NCBI RefSeq assembly: GCF_001677885.1
Contig: NZ_LOCQ01000057.1
Span: 124,001 to 188,000, forward strand
Direction: 5' to 3'
Length of the DNA: 64,000 nt
Origin: Janthinobacterium psychrotolerans
GTDB taxonomy: Bacteria; Pseudomonadota; Gammaproteobacteria; Burkholderiales; Burkholderiaceae_D
Shown: positions 17,795 to 26,023 of the stretch, in pieces
Numbering within the stretch: the stretch's first letter is position 1
Layout: every line of letters starts with the position of its first letter
Made by a program: the position numbers and the translations under genes
The notes under the pieces: generated by a model
The model's input: the letters and a program-made list of their open reading frames with translations, nothing else
Told to the model about the DNA's origin: nothing
Databases searched by the model: none

Positions 17795-19656
17795 ACGCGC
17801 AGACTGTTACCCCGCAATTTGCCATCGGCATCGACCTGGGCACCACGCACAGCGCCCTGTCGTATGTGAATCTGGGCGCGAGCGACGGCGAAAAATCGAT
17901 CCACGGCGTGCTGCCGGTACCGCAATTATCAGCCCCCGGCACGCTGGAAGAGCTGCCGCTGCTGCCCTCGTTCGTCTACCTGCCGCATGCCGAGGAAGTC
18001 GCGCCCGGCGACCTGGCCCTGCCATGGGTCAGCGAAGAAGCCGAGGCGCCGTTCGTGGTGGGCGAGATGGCGCGCAGCCGTGGCGCCACCACGCCGATCC
18101 GGCTGGTCTCCAGCGCCAAGAGCTGGCTGTGCCACGCCGGCGTGGACCGCCGCGCGGCAATTTTGCCGAGCGACGCGCCGCCGGAAGTGGCCCGCATCTC
18201 GCCGATCACGGCCGCCACGCGCTACCTGACGCATTTGCGCCAGGCCTGGGACTACGCCCACCCTGAAGCGCCGTTCACGCAGCAGGAAATCACCGTCACC
18301 ATCCCGGCCTCGTTCGACCCGTCCGCGCGCGAGCTGACGATGGAAGCGGCGCAGGCGGCAGGCTACGGCAACCTGACCCTGCTCGAAGAGCCGCAAGCGG
18401 CCTTGTACAGCTGGATCCAGACCAGCGAAGGGCGCTGGCGCAAGGACGTCAAACCGGGTGACATCATTCTGGTGGTCGATGTCGGCGGCGGCACCAGCGA
18501 CTTTTCGCTGATCGCCGTGTTGGAGCGCGACGGCGTGCTCGAACCGCACAGGGTCGCCGTCGGCGAACATATCCTGCTCGGCGGCGACAATATGGACCTG
18601 GCGCTGGCGCACCTGGTGGCGCGCAAGCTGGCTGCCAACGGCACCCAATTGGATGCCTGGCAGATGCGGGCGCTGACCTATGGCTGCCGCAGCGCAAAGG
18701 AAAGCCTGCTGGCCGACAGCGGCATGGACAGCGCGGCCATCGTGGTGCCAAGCCGTGGCTCGAAGCTGATCGGCGGCTCGATCCGCACGGAACTGACGCG
18801 CGAGGAAGTGTCGACCTTTATCCTCGATGGTTTCTTCCCGCAGGTCGAAGCGTCGAGCCGCCCCACGGTGCGCACGCGCGCCGGCCTGACGCAACTGGGC
18901 CTGCCCTATGCGCAGGACGCGGCCATCACGCGCCACCTGGCGGCGTTTTTGGGCCGGCAAGTGGCAGCCACCGCCGAGCTGGAAGGCTTTGCCGGACGCC
19001 AGTCGAGCGAGGCGAGCTTCTTGCACCCGACCGCCGTGCTGTTCAACGGCGGCGTGTTCAAGTCCGACCTGCTGGTGCAGCGCATCATGGGCGCCGTCAA
19101 CGACTGGCTGTACCTCGAAGGCGCGGAACCGGCGCGCATGCTGGCCGGCGCCGACCTGGACCTGGCGGTGGCGCGCGGCGCCGCCTACTACAGCTATGTG
19201 CGGCGCGGCCATGGCGTGCGCATCCGCGGCGGCACGGCCAGCGCTTTCTATGTGGCGATCGAATCGGCCATGCCGGCCATTCCCGGCATGGAGCCGCCGA
19301 TCCAGGCCCTGTGCGTGGCGCCGTTCGGCATGGAGGAAGGCAGCGAGCTGGAACTGCCGGGCCAGCAATTCGGCCTGGTGGTCGGCGAACCGGTGCACTT
19401 CCGCTTCTTTGCCTCCTCCACCCGCCGCAACGATCAGATCGGCGACCTGCTCGACTTCTGGGCGCCGGACGAACTGCAGGAGCTGAGCGAGATCCAGGCC
19501 ACGCTGTCGGCGGAAAACCGCCAGGCCGGCGACGTGGTGCAGGTAAAACTGCATGCGCGCGTCACCGAAGCGGGTACCCTGGAGCTGCTGGCCGTCTCGC
19601 TCGATGGCGCCGAGCGCTGGAAGGTGGAATTCGACGTGCGCGGCACGGCGCAGTAA
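17791..19656 (+). CDS. Hsp70-family protein (first of tandem pair)
   Basis: 621-aa DnaK-like ATPase. Nucleotide-binding motifs are present: phosphate-1 IGIDLGTTHSALSYVN (about 10-25), phosphate-2 VVDVGGGTSDFSL (about 227), GGDNMDLAL and adenosine-region LFNGGVFKSD. An Hsp70-unlike feature shared with the next gene is SAKSWLCHAGVDRRAAILP (about 108-126). After about residue 430 there is a short beta-rich region (FRFFASSTRRNDQIGDLL) instead of the normal substrate domain and lid; no EEVD-like tail. Probably a specialised Hsp70, not housekeeping DnaK. No DnaJ or GrpE is nearby. Confidence 0.88.
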   Translation: MNAQTVTPQFAIGIDLGTTHSALSYVNLGASDGEKSIHGVLPVPQLSAPGTLEELPLLPSFVYLPHAEEVAPGDLALPWVSEEAEAPFVVGEMARSRGATTPIRLVSSAKSWLCHAGVDRRAAILPSDAPPEVARISPITAATRYLTHLRQAWDYAHPEAPFTQQEITVTIPASFDPSARELTMEAAQAAGYGNLTLLEEPQAALYSWIQTSEGRWRKDVKPGDIILVVDVGGGTSDFSLIAVLERDGVLEPHRVAVGEHILLGGDNMDLALAHLVARKLAANGTQLDAWQMRALTYGCRSAKESLLADSGMDSAAIVVPSRGSKLIGGSIRTELTREEVSTFILDGFFPQVEASSRPTVRTRAGLTQLGLPYAQDAAITRHLAAFLGRQVAATAELEGFAGRQSSEASFLHPTAVLFNGGVFKSDLLVQRIMGAVNDWLYLEGAEPARMLAGADLDLAVARGAAYYSYVRRGHGVRIRGGTASAFYVAIESAMPAIPGMEPPIQALCVAPFGMEEGSELELPGQQFGLVVGEPVHFRFFASSTRRNDQIGDLLDFWAPDELQELSEIQATLSAENRQAGDVVQVKLHARVTEAGTLELLAVSLDGAERWKVEFDVRGTAQ

Positions 19657-22443
19657 ATGGCCAAGGCCAAGGCTGCGGCTTCCTATCTGGTCGGCATCGA
19701 CCTGGGCACCACCAATACGGTGGTGGCCTACGCAAATGCGGCCGACGCCGGCGATACGGCAGCCGCAATCAGGCTGTTCGAGATCGAGCAGCTGGTCGCG
19801 CCCGGCGAAGTGGGGCCGCGCGCCCTGCTGCCCTCGCTGCGCTACCACCCGGCCGAGGGCGAACTGGCGCAGGACGAGCTGCGCCTGCCCTGGTCGCAGC
19901 GTGACGTGGGCGGCGTGGACAACGCCGTCACCGGGATGCTCGCGCGCGTATTGGGCGGCCAGGTGCCGGGCCGGCTGGTGGCCAGCGCCAAGAGCTGGCT
20001 GTCGCATGCCAATGTCGACCGCCAGGCGCCCATCCTGCCCTGGGGTGCGGATGGTGATGTCGCCAAAGTCTCGCCGGTGGCCGCCAGCGCCAGCTACCTG
20101 GCCTACGTGCGCGCCGCCTGGAATGCGCGCTTTCCTGACTCACCGCTGGAGCGCCAGGAACTGGTGCTGACCATTCCCGCCTCGTTCGACGAAGGCGCGC
20201 GCGCCCTGACCCTGGAAGCGGCGAAACTGGCGGGCCTGCCCACGCTCAGGCTGGTCGAAGAACCGCAGGCCGCCTTTTATGACTTTTTGCACCGCCACCG
20301 CGACGACCTGCACACGCAGCTGGCGCACACGCGGCGCATCCTGGTGGTCGATGTGGGCGGCGGCACCACCGATTTCAGCCTGATCGATGTCGACCTCGAT
20401 GAACACGGCGAGCCGCAGTTTACGCGCAGCGGCGTGGGCAACCACCTGATACTCGGTGGCGACAATATGGACCTGGCGCTGGCGCATCTGGTGGAAACGC
20501 GCATGTCCGCAGGCCTGGAGGGCTGGATAAAGCTGTCGGCGGCGCGCTTGTCGCAGCTGATGGAGCGCTGCCGCGCCGCCAAGGAAGTGCTGCTATCACA
20601 CAATGCGCCGGAACAAGCCACCGTCACCCTGCTGGGGTCGGGCTCGCGATTAATCGGTGGCACGCGCTCGGTCGAGCTGACGCGCGCGGAAGTGGCCAGC
20701 ATGGTGGTCGACGGCTTTTTCCCGCTGGTGGACGCGTCCGACACGGCCAGGAAGGGCCGCGCCGGCATTGTCGAGTTTGGCCTGCCCTACGCCCAGGACG
20801 CGGCCATCACGCGCCATCTGGCCAGCTTTTTGCAGCAGCATCCGGGCGAGATGCCCGACACCCTGCTGCTGAACGGCGGCGTATTCCGCGCCGACGCGCT
20901 GGCGCGGCGTCTCACAGCCACCTTGAGCGCCTGGCGCGGCTCGCCGGCTACCCTGCTGCACAACGATAACCCCGACGTGGCCGTGGCGCGCGGCGCGGTG
21001 GCCCATGCGCTGGCGCGTCGTGGCCAGGCGCCGAGCATTGCCGGCGGCTCGCCACGCAGCTACTTCCTGGTCCTCGGTGTAGCGGGCAAGGACCAGCGCG
21101 CCGTCTGCATCCTGCCGCGCGGCGCAGCCAGCGGCGAAGAAGTGCGCCTGCTTGAGCGCAGGTTCGCCCTGCGCCTGGGCCGGCCCGTGCGTTTTCACCT
21201 GGCCTCGTCCACCGGCGAGACCGGCACGCCGCCGCAGCTGGGCGATATCGTCGACCTGAACGAAGGCGACTATGTGCGCCTGCCGCCGCTGGCCAGCGTG
21301 CTGCACGACCCCGACCATCCGCAGGACAAGCGCGAAATCACGGTGCAGCTGGCCACCGTGATGACGGAAGTGGGCACGCTGGAAGTGCACTGCGTGGCGG
21401 AAAGCCAGGCCGGCTTGCGCTGGCTGCTGGAATTCCAGCTGCGCGGGGAGGACGAGATGGACAGCGAGGCGTCCACTGTTTCACCGCGCGTCAAAGAAGC
21501 GGTCGACAAGATCGAGCGCATCTTTGGCGGCAAGGCGCAAAAAGTCACGCCCAAGGAAGTGCGCCAGCTGCGCCAGCACCTGGAACAGGGCCTCGGTGGG
21601 CGCGAGGGCTGGGATACCGCCCTGCTGCGCCAGCTGTTCGACGCCCTGCTGCAGCGCAACCGGGGCCGGCGCCGCTCCGCCGAGCATGAACGGGTGTGGC
21701 TGAACCTGGCCGGCTGGTGTTTGCGCCCCGGCTACGGCGATGCGCTCGACCCCTGGCGCATCGAGCAGCTGTGGGCCATGTTCGACAGTGGCGTGCAGCA
21801 CCACAAGGACAGCCAGGTCTGCGCCGAATGGTGGACCCTGTGGCGGCGCGTCACCGGTGGCCTGGACGCGACCGCGCAGTTGCGATTGCTCGACGACTTC
21901 GCCTTCAACCTGCAGGCCGACGCTGCACAGCGCGGCAGCCGTCCCGTCACCCTGGTCAACGGCAGCGACGACGACATGCTGCGCCTGGGCGCGTCCCTGG
22001 AACGCATCCCCGGCAGCTACAAGGCCGAAGTGGGCGCCTGGCTATTGAAACGCCTGGAAAAGACCAGGGGACGCACCGACGCCGGCGACGCCCACAACCT
22101 GTGGGCCCTGGCCCGCGTCGGCGCGCGCCAGCCCTTCCACGGCAGCGCGCATGAAGTGGTCGATGCGGCCACAGCGACAGAATGGCTGGACCGTCTGCTG
22201 GCGCTGGACTGGAAAAAAACCGAAGCGGCCGCCTTTGCCAGCGCCCATATCGCCCGCATGACAGGCGACCGCTCGCGCGACATCGGCGACGCGCAGCGCG
22301 CCACGATTGTCGCCAGGCTCAAAGGCATCGGCGCGCCCGAGAACTGGGTGGCGATGGTGCGCGAGGTGGTGCAGCTTGATGAGGCGGCTACCCGCCGCAT
22401 GTTGGGCGAGGCGCTGCCGCCGGGGTTGAAGCTGCTGGCTTGA
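19657..22443 (+). CDS. Hsp70-family protein with C-terminal DUF3731
   Basis: 928-aa protein that starts on the base after the previous stop codon. The first ~430 residues are an Hsp70 ATPase (GIDLGTTNTVVAYAN, VVDVGGGTTDFSL, LLNGGVFRAD) clearly paralogous to the preceding gene, including SAKSWLSHANVDRQAPILP. A beta-rich region follows (LRLGRPVRFHLASSTGETG). From about 600 to the end there is a helical DUF3731-type domain, with AVDKIERIFGGKAQKVTPKE, WCLRPGYGDALDPWRIEQL and LWALARVGARQPFHGS. This large extension is found only on the second member of such pairs. Biochemical role unknown. Confidence 0.88.
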   Translation: MAKAKAAASYLVGIDLGTTNTVVAYANAADAGDTAAAIRLFEIEQLVAPGEVGPRALLPSLRYHPAEGELAQDELRLPWSQRDVGGVDNAVTGMLARVLGGQVPGRLVASAKSWLSHANVDRQAPILPWGADGDVAKVSPVAASASYLAYVRAAWNARFPDSPLERQELVLTIPASFDEGARALTLEAAKLAGLPTLRLVEEPQAAFYDFLHRHRDDLHTQLAHTRRILVVDVGGGTTDFSLIDVDLDEHGEPQFTRSGVGNHLILGGDNMDLALAHLVETRMSAGLEGWIKLSAARLSQLMERCRAAKEVLLSHNAPEQATVTLLGSGSRLIGGTRSVELTRAEVASMVVDGFFPLVDASDTARKGRAGIVEFGLPYAQDAAITRHLASFLQQHPGEMPDTLLLNGGVFRADALARRLTATLSAWRGSPATLLHNDNPDVAVARGAVAHALARRGQAPSIAGGSPRSYFLVLGVAGKDQRAVCILPRGAASGEEVRLLERRFALRLGRPVRFHLASSTGETGTPPQLGDIVDLNEGDYVRLPPLASVLHDPDHPQDKREITVQLATVMTEVGTLEVHCVAESQAGLRWLLEFQLRGEDEMDSEASTVSPRVKEAVDKIERIFGGKAQKVTPKEVRQLRQHLEQGLGGREGWDTALLRQLFDALLQRNRGRRRSAEHERVWLNLAGWCLRPGYGDALDPWRIEQLWAMFDSGVQHHKDSQVCAEWWTLWRRVTGGLDATAQLRLLDDFAFNLQADAAQRGSRPVTLVNGSDDDMLRLGASLERIPGSYKAEVGAWLLKRLEKTRGRTDAGDAHNLWALARVGARQPFHGSAHEVVDAATATEWLDRLLALDWKKTEAAAFASAHIARMTGDRSRDIGDAQRATIVARLKGIGAPENWVAMVREVVQLDEAATRRMLGEALPPGLKLLA

Positions 22444-22488
22444 GGCCCTGCTTTACCACACTATATGGGTGTCGCTGGTGATGCCGGC

Positions 22489-22899
22489 TTACGCGCCTGC
22501 GCTAACGGCGTCGCGCGAACCCGCATACCTCGGCAGCCCATCGGCCAGCCTGACCCACTCGACCTGCGTCGCCGTATAAATATGGCTCTGTGGCGCAAAC
22601 CGCCCGGGCTCATCGAGGCTGCAGGTGGTCAGGTCGACCTCGTCCGCGTAGCGGTCGTCCTTGAACATCAGCTGGGTGCCGCAGCGCGGGCAGAAGCTGC
22701 GCTTGCCGTGCTCGCTGGAGACATAGGTCGCGGGCTGGCCCTGCAGCCAGCGAAAGTTGGCGCGCGGCACGCTGAACCAGGCGACAAACGGCGCGCCCGA
22801 GGCACGGCGGCACATGGAACAGTGGCAGGCGCTCTGGTGCATGGCACCCGCACCTGCTTCGTAGCGGATATCTCCGCACAAACATCCTCCGGTCAGCAT
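22489..22899 (-). CDS. GFA-family zinc protein
   Basis: 136-aa protein of the glutathione-dependent formaldehyde-activating enzyme fold. Zinc ligands: GCLCGDIRYEA (Cys6, Cys8), CHCSMCRRASGAPFVAW, and CPRCGTQL. The later YADEVDLTTCSLDEP is typical. Many members have no proven GSH/formaldehyde role, so a specific reaction is not assigned. Convergent with the Hsp70 operon. Confidence 0.88.
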   Translation of the reverse strand: MLTGGCLCGDIRYEAGAGAMHQSACHCSMCRRASGAPFVAWFSVPRANFRWLQGQPATYVSSEHGKRSFCPRCGTQLMFKDDRYADEVDLTTCSLDEPGRFAPQSHIYTATQVEWVRLADGLPRYAGSRDAVSAGA

Positions 22900-22909
22900 G
22901 GCATCCTCC

Positions 22910-23010
22910 GTAGGTCGGATTAGCGCTTCGCGCGTAATCCGACGCCATCGTTGGCCGCGTTAACACTGTTGTCGGATTACGCGGGGCTTTGCCCCGCTAA
23001 TCCGACCTAC
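22910..23010. repeat. GTAGGTCGG palindromic repeat, copy 1
   Basis: Starts GTAGGTCGGATTAG, ends CTAATCCGACCTAC. Each arm holds its own small hairpin (GCGCTTCGCGCG; GGGGCTTTGCCCC) and the arms pair over 14 nt. Same class as the elements at 27855, 32555 and 48366. The stop codon of the CHASE2 gene lies in its right arm. Confidence 0.9.
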
Positions 23011-24560
23011 GCGACGGCAATGATAAATAGTACCACCGCCAGCGGCGCCTGTACCAGCACGATGCCCGGATGGGTGCGGCGCAGCTGGGCCCACACGTTC
23101 AGGCCAGGCACTTCTTCGTGCGGGTGGTGCGCTTCGTCGCGCAGCGACATGGCGTGCAGGAACATGCCGGCGATCAAGGGGCCGGGATTGACCCACCAGC
23201 CCTGCTCCAGCAGGCCATGCGACAGGTAGACGGCCAGCACACCGATCAGCACGGGCGAGGCCCATACCACGACCAGGATCGCGCGAATGCCATAGAACTC
23301 GGCCAGCGTGCCCATGCGGTGCAAGCGGCTGATGTCCGTGTTTTCCATGCGCTTGTCGATCGCCAGCTCGGCGCGGCCGTACAAGGTCCACAGGCCGCCG
23401 AACAGGCAACCGAGCAAGATGCCGATAAAGATGTCGGCCGCGAACACCGCATACTTGTTGACGTCGGCCGTGCCGATGCCCAGCGAGGTGTGGGCGGCGG
23501 CATGCAGGTGCAAGCTGGCCTGCTCGCCTTCGGCCGTGGTGTAGCGGTCGCGCACGTCATAGGTGCTGCCGATATACACCACGTTCTTGCGCAAGGCCTT
23601 GTCATCCACCCCCGCCTTGCCATCGATCAGTTTCACGCGCGTGCGCGTGGGGTCGAGAAACTCGCGCGCCACGGCGGTCGGGTGGAAGGGCGCCGTGACG
23701 GCGTTCTGTTCCCTGGCGTCCCTGGCGTCGCCATGGATCACGGGCTCGAACGCCCAGCGCGCCAGTTCCTTTTCGCTGCTGGTGCGATTGGCCAGCTGGC
23801 AGACGCGGTCGGCCAGCCCCACCACCTCCTTTTGCTCGGACAAGACGGCAGGAATCGGCTGCTGCTGTTCCTGCTCCTTGACGCCATGCGCCAGCTCGAA
23901 GGCGACCGCGGCCAGCACCGGGCTTTTCACTTCGATGCGGGTGACGGCGCCCATGCGCTCGCGGATGCGGGCGCTGGCGAAATGCAGGCCGGCGGCGCAG
24001 CGCTCGCGTATCCACGGCAGATTGGCGTTCTGGTCCGACTGCTCGGGCAGAATCAGCACCAGCTGCTGGCCGCCCCGGGCGAGCTTGTCGAGCAGGCTGT
24101 CGAGCGGGCGTTCGCCGGCCTTGTGCTGTTCATACACGGCCGGCGCCAGGTCCAGGTCGATGGCCAGCACCTTGCTGCCGCGCGCGGCCGCGCTGGCGAT
24201 CAGTTGTTCCAGGCGCGAGCGTTCCAGTGGTTCGCGCTCGTCGAACACCTGCTCGAACGCGGGCTGGTCGATCTCGATGATGCCGGGCCGGTATTTCGAG
24301 CCCTGATCGGTACGCTCGCGCACGATCTGTCCGTGCTCGGCGCTGAAGCGCAGCATGGCCGCATCGAGCCATTCGAGCACATGCAACCCCTCCAGCGCCA
24401 GCATCAGCGAGGCGATCAGGGCCGCGCCGATAATATGGTGCAGCAAATGCGTGCCCGTCAGCTTGAAGGCATGGCCCACCTGCACAAAGGGCCACAGCAG
24501 GCGTTTTCCCAAACTCAGCCTTGGCGGCGGGGGCGGTGCGGCGTGGTCGTCGGCATTCAT
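23007..24560 (-). CDS. CHASE2-domain membrane protein without output domain
   Basis: 517-aa protein. One membrane helix near residues 45-62 is followed by a large extracytoplasmic CHASE2 domain (about 65-370), with YRPGIIEIDQPAFEQVFDE, KVLAIDLDLAPAVY, and NVVYIGSTYDVRDRYTT with HAAAHTSLG. Three to four C-terminal hydrophobic segments end the protein. CHASE2 normally feeds a kinase, cyclase or phosphatase; none is attached, and no such gene is adjacent. Start 24560 was chosen for the first ATG before the Pro-rich cytoplasmic tail. The stop codon is provided by a repeat element. Partner unknown. Confidence 0.8.
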   Translation of the reverse strand: MNADDHAAPPPPPRLSLGKRLLWPFVQVGHAFKLTGTHLLHHIIGAALIASLMLALEGLHVLEWLDAAMLRFSAEHGQIVRERTDQGSKYRPGIIEIDQPAFEQVFDEREPLERSRLEQLIASAAARGSKVLAIDLDLAPAVYEQHKAGERPLDSLLDKLARGGQQLVLILPEQSDQNANLPWIRERCAAGLHFASARIRERMGAVTRIEVKSPVLAAVAFELAHGVKEQEQQQPIPAVLSEQKEVVGLADRVCQLANRTSSEKELARWAFEPVIHGDARDAREQNAVTAPFHPTAVAREFLDPTRTRVKLIDGKAGVDDKALRKNVVYIGSTYDVRDRYTTAEGEQASLHLHAAAHTSLGIGTADVNKYAVFAADIFIGILLGCLFGGLWTLYGRAELAIDKRMENTDISRLHRMGTLAEFYGIRAILVVVWASPVLIGVLAVYLSHGLLEQGWWVNPGPLIAGMFLHAMSLRDEAHHPHEEVPGLNVWAQLRRTHPGIVLVQAPLAVVLFIIAVA

Positions 24561-24748
24561 GGTGTTCTTGTCTTTCTGAAGCTTGCTTCTTGATGAACAG
24601 TTATTAACGACAAGAGTTAGTAACGAGAAGAATATAGTATTGCAATAGTGCTCAGAAGCAGCGCACCTTTGGACGCGCCCATGCTGCGCCGCAGAATGCA
24701 TCGCGCGCCGCTTCGTGCTACAAACACCCCATCAAAAAGGAGAACGCC

Positions 24749-25894
24749 ATGCCCTATGTGCGCCAGACTACGCATCTCGAACGGGTCCGCAACCTGATCG
24801 CCGGCCGCATCGTCAACCCTGGCGACGACGTGGCACGGCTGGCTTCTTCCTACCAACGCTCGCTCGACGACTACCGGCTCGACCCGGCCTGCACCACCGG
24901 TCCGCGCATCCTCACCAGCGCCGAGCTGCGCGCGATCCAGCAGGCCGAGGAAGGTTTTTTGCGCTCGACCGGCCAGTGCCTGCCGCGCCTGCACGCCATG
25001 GTGCGCGAGGCCGGCTATTGCGTGATCCTGGCCAATGCGCATGGCGTGACGATCGACTACGCGGTGGACCAGGAACAGCGCAAGCATTTCAAGAAAGCCG
25101 GCCTGTACCCCGGTTCGTGCTGGTCCGAACACGAGGAAGGCACGTGCGGCATCGCGTCGGTGCTGCTGGACCATGAGGCGATCACCGTGCACAAGACCGA
25201 CCATTTCCGCGCCGCGTTCACGGGCCTGACCTGCAGCGCGGCGCCGATCTTTTCGCCGCATGGCGAGCTGATCGGCGTGCTGGACGCCTCCGCCCTGGCC
25301 TCGCCAGACGCGCGCGACAGCCAGCGGCTGGTCAAGCAACTGGTGCGGCAAAGCGCCACCGTGATCGAGGACGGATACTTCCTGAAATCGTACGGCCACT
25401 GCTGCATCGTGCTGGCGCACCGCAACCGCCATTTCGTCGAAGTGCAGCCGGAGATGCTGCTGGCCATCGACGAAACCGGCAACGTGGTGGCGGCGAATCG
25501 CTGCGCGCGGCAGGTCATCGCGGGTCTGGACGCCCTGCCCCGGCCCGTCGGCGACGTGCTGGAAGTGCGCGCCGAACGCCTGGTCGATGCGCGCCCCGGC
25601 CAGAACCTGCTGTCGCTGCGCCTGGCGGGCGCCGGCAACTGGCTGCATGCCAGGCTGCGGCCGCCAGCGAAAACGGCATCGCTGCGCAGCCGCCTCAACA
25701 GCGCCCCTCCCGCGACCTTGTCACCTGATTACTCGAACGAGGAGCTGGCCGAGCGCACGCGCATCGAGCAGGCGATGGCGCAGTCGAAATGGCGGCACCT
25801 GACGGCGGCGGCCATGCTGGGCGTCTCGCGAGCCACCTTGTACCGGCGCCTGAAACACTTCCGTATCGTGCCGCCGCACAAACAGCAAGGGTGA
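24749..25894 (+). CDS. AcoR-like transcription regulator lacking the AAA+ domain
   Basis: 381-aa regulator, good ribosome site AAAAAGGAGAACGCC. N-terminal half is the AcoR/GAF sensor pattern (VNPGDDVARLASSYQRSL, EGTCGIASVLLDHEAITVH, AAPIFSPHGELIGVLDAS). The C-terminus is an HTH_8 (Fis-type) helix-turn-helix: WRHLTAAAMLGVSRATLYRR. The central sigma-54-activating ATPase (GAFTGA loop, Walker motifs) is missing, so it cannot open sigma-54 promoters by the usual route. It is followed by a flavin monooxygenase gene in the same direction, its likely target. Confidence 0.85.
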   Translation: MPYVRQTTHLERVRNLIAGRIVNPGDDVARLASSYQRSLDDYRLDPACTTGPRILTSAELRAIQQAEEGFLRSTGQCLPRLHAMVREAGYCVILANAHGVTIDYAVDQEQRKHFKKAGLYPGSCWSEHEEGTCGIASVLLDHEAITVHKTDHFRAAFTGLTCSAAPIFSPHGELIGVLDASALASPDARDSQRLVKQLVRQSATVIEDGYFLKSYGHCCIVLAHRNRHFVEVQPEMLLAIDETGNVVAANRCARQVIAGLDALPRPVGDVLEVRAERLVDARPGQNLLSLRLAGAGNWLHARLRPPAKTASLRSRLNSAPPATLSPDYSNEELAERTRIEQAMAQSKWRHLTAAAMLGVSRATLYRRLKHFRIVPPHKQQG

Positions 25895-25907
25895 GATTTT
25901 TGTCTCA
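25892..25907. promoter_or_regulatory. Inverted repeat, candidate operator of the monooxygenase
   Basis: TGAGA-TTTTTG-TCTCA begins at the stop codon of the AcoR-like regulator, 116 bp before the monooxygenase start. Symmetry and position suit binding by the dimeric HTH_8 regulator encoded just upstream. This is inference from position. Confidence 0.45.
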
Positions 25908-26023
25908 TTGCCGCGCGTGCTGCAATGCGCAATGCCAGCATAAAACGTGCGTGATACAACATCGTCAGCGGTGCAGTGGAACCTGCAAAGCCGCATTCCA
26001 TCATCACGCCATGAGGAGACACG

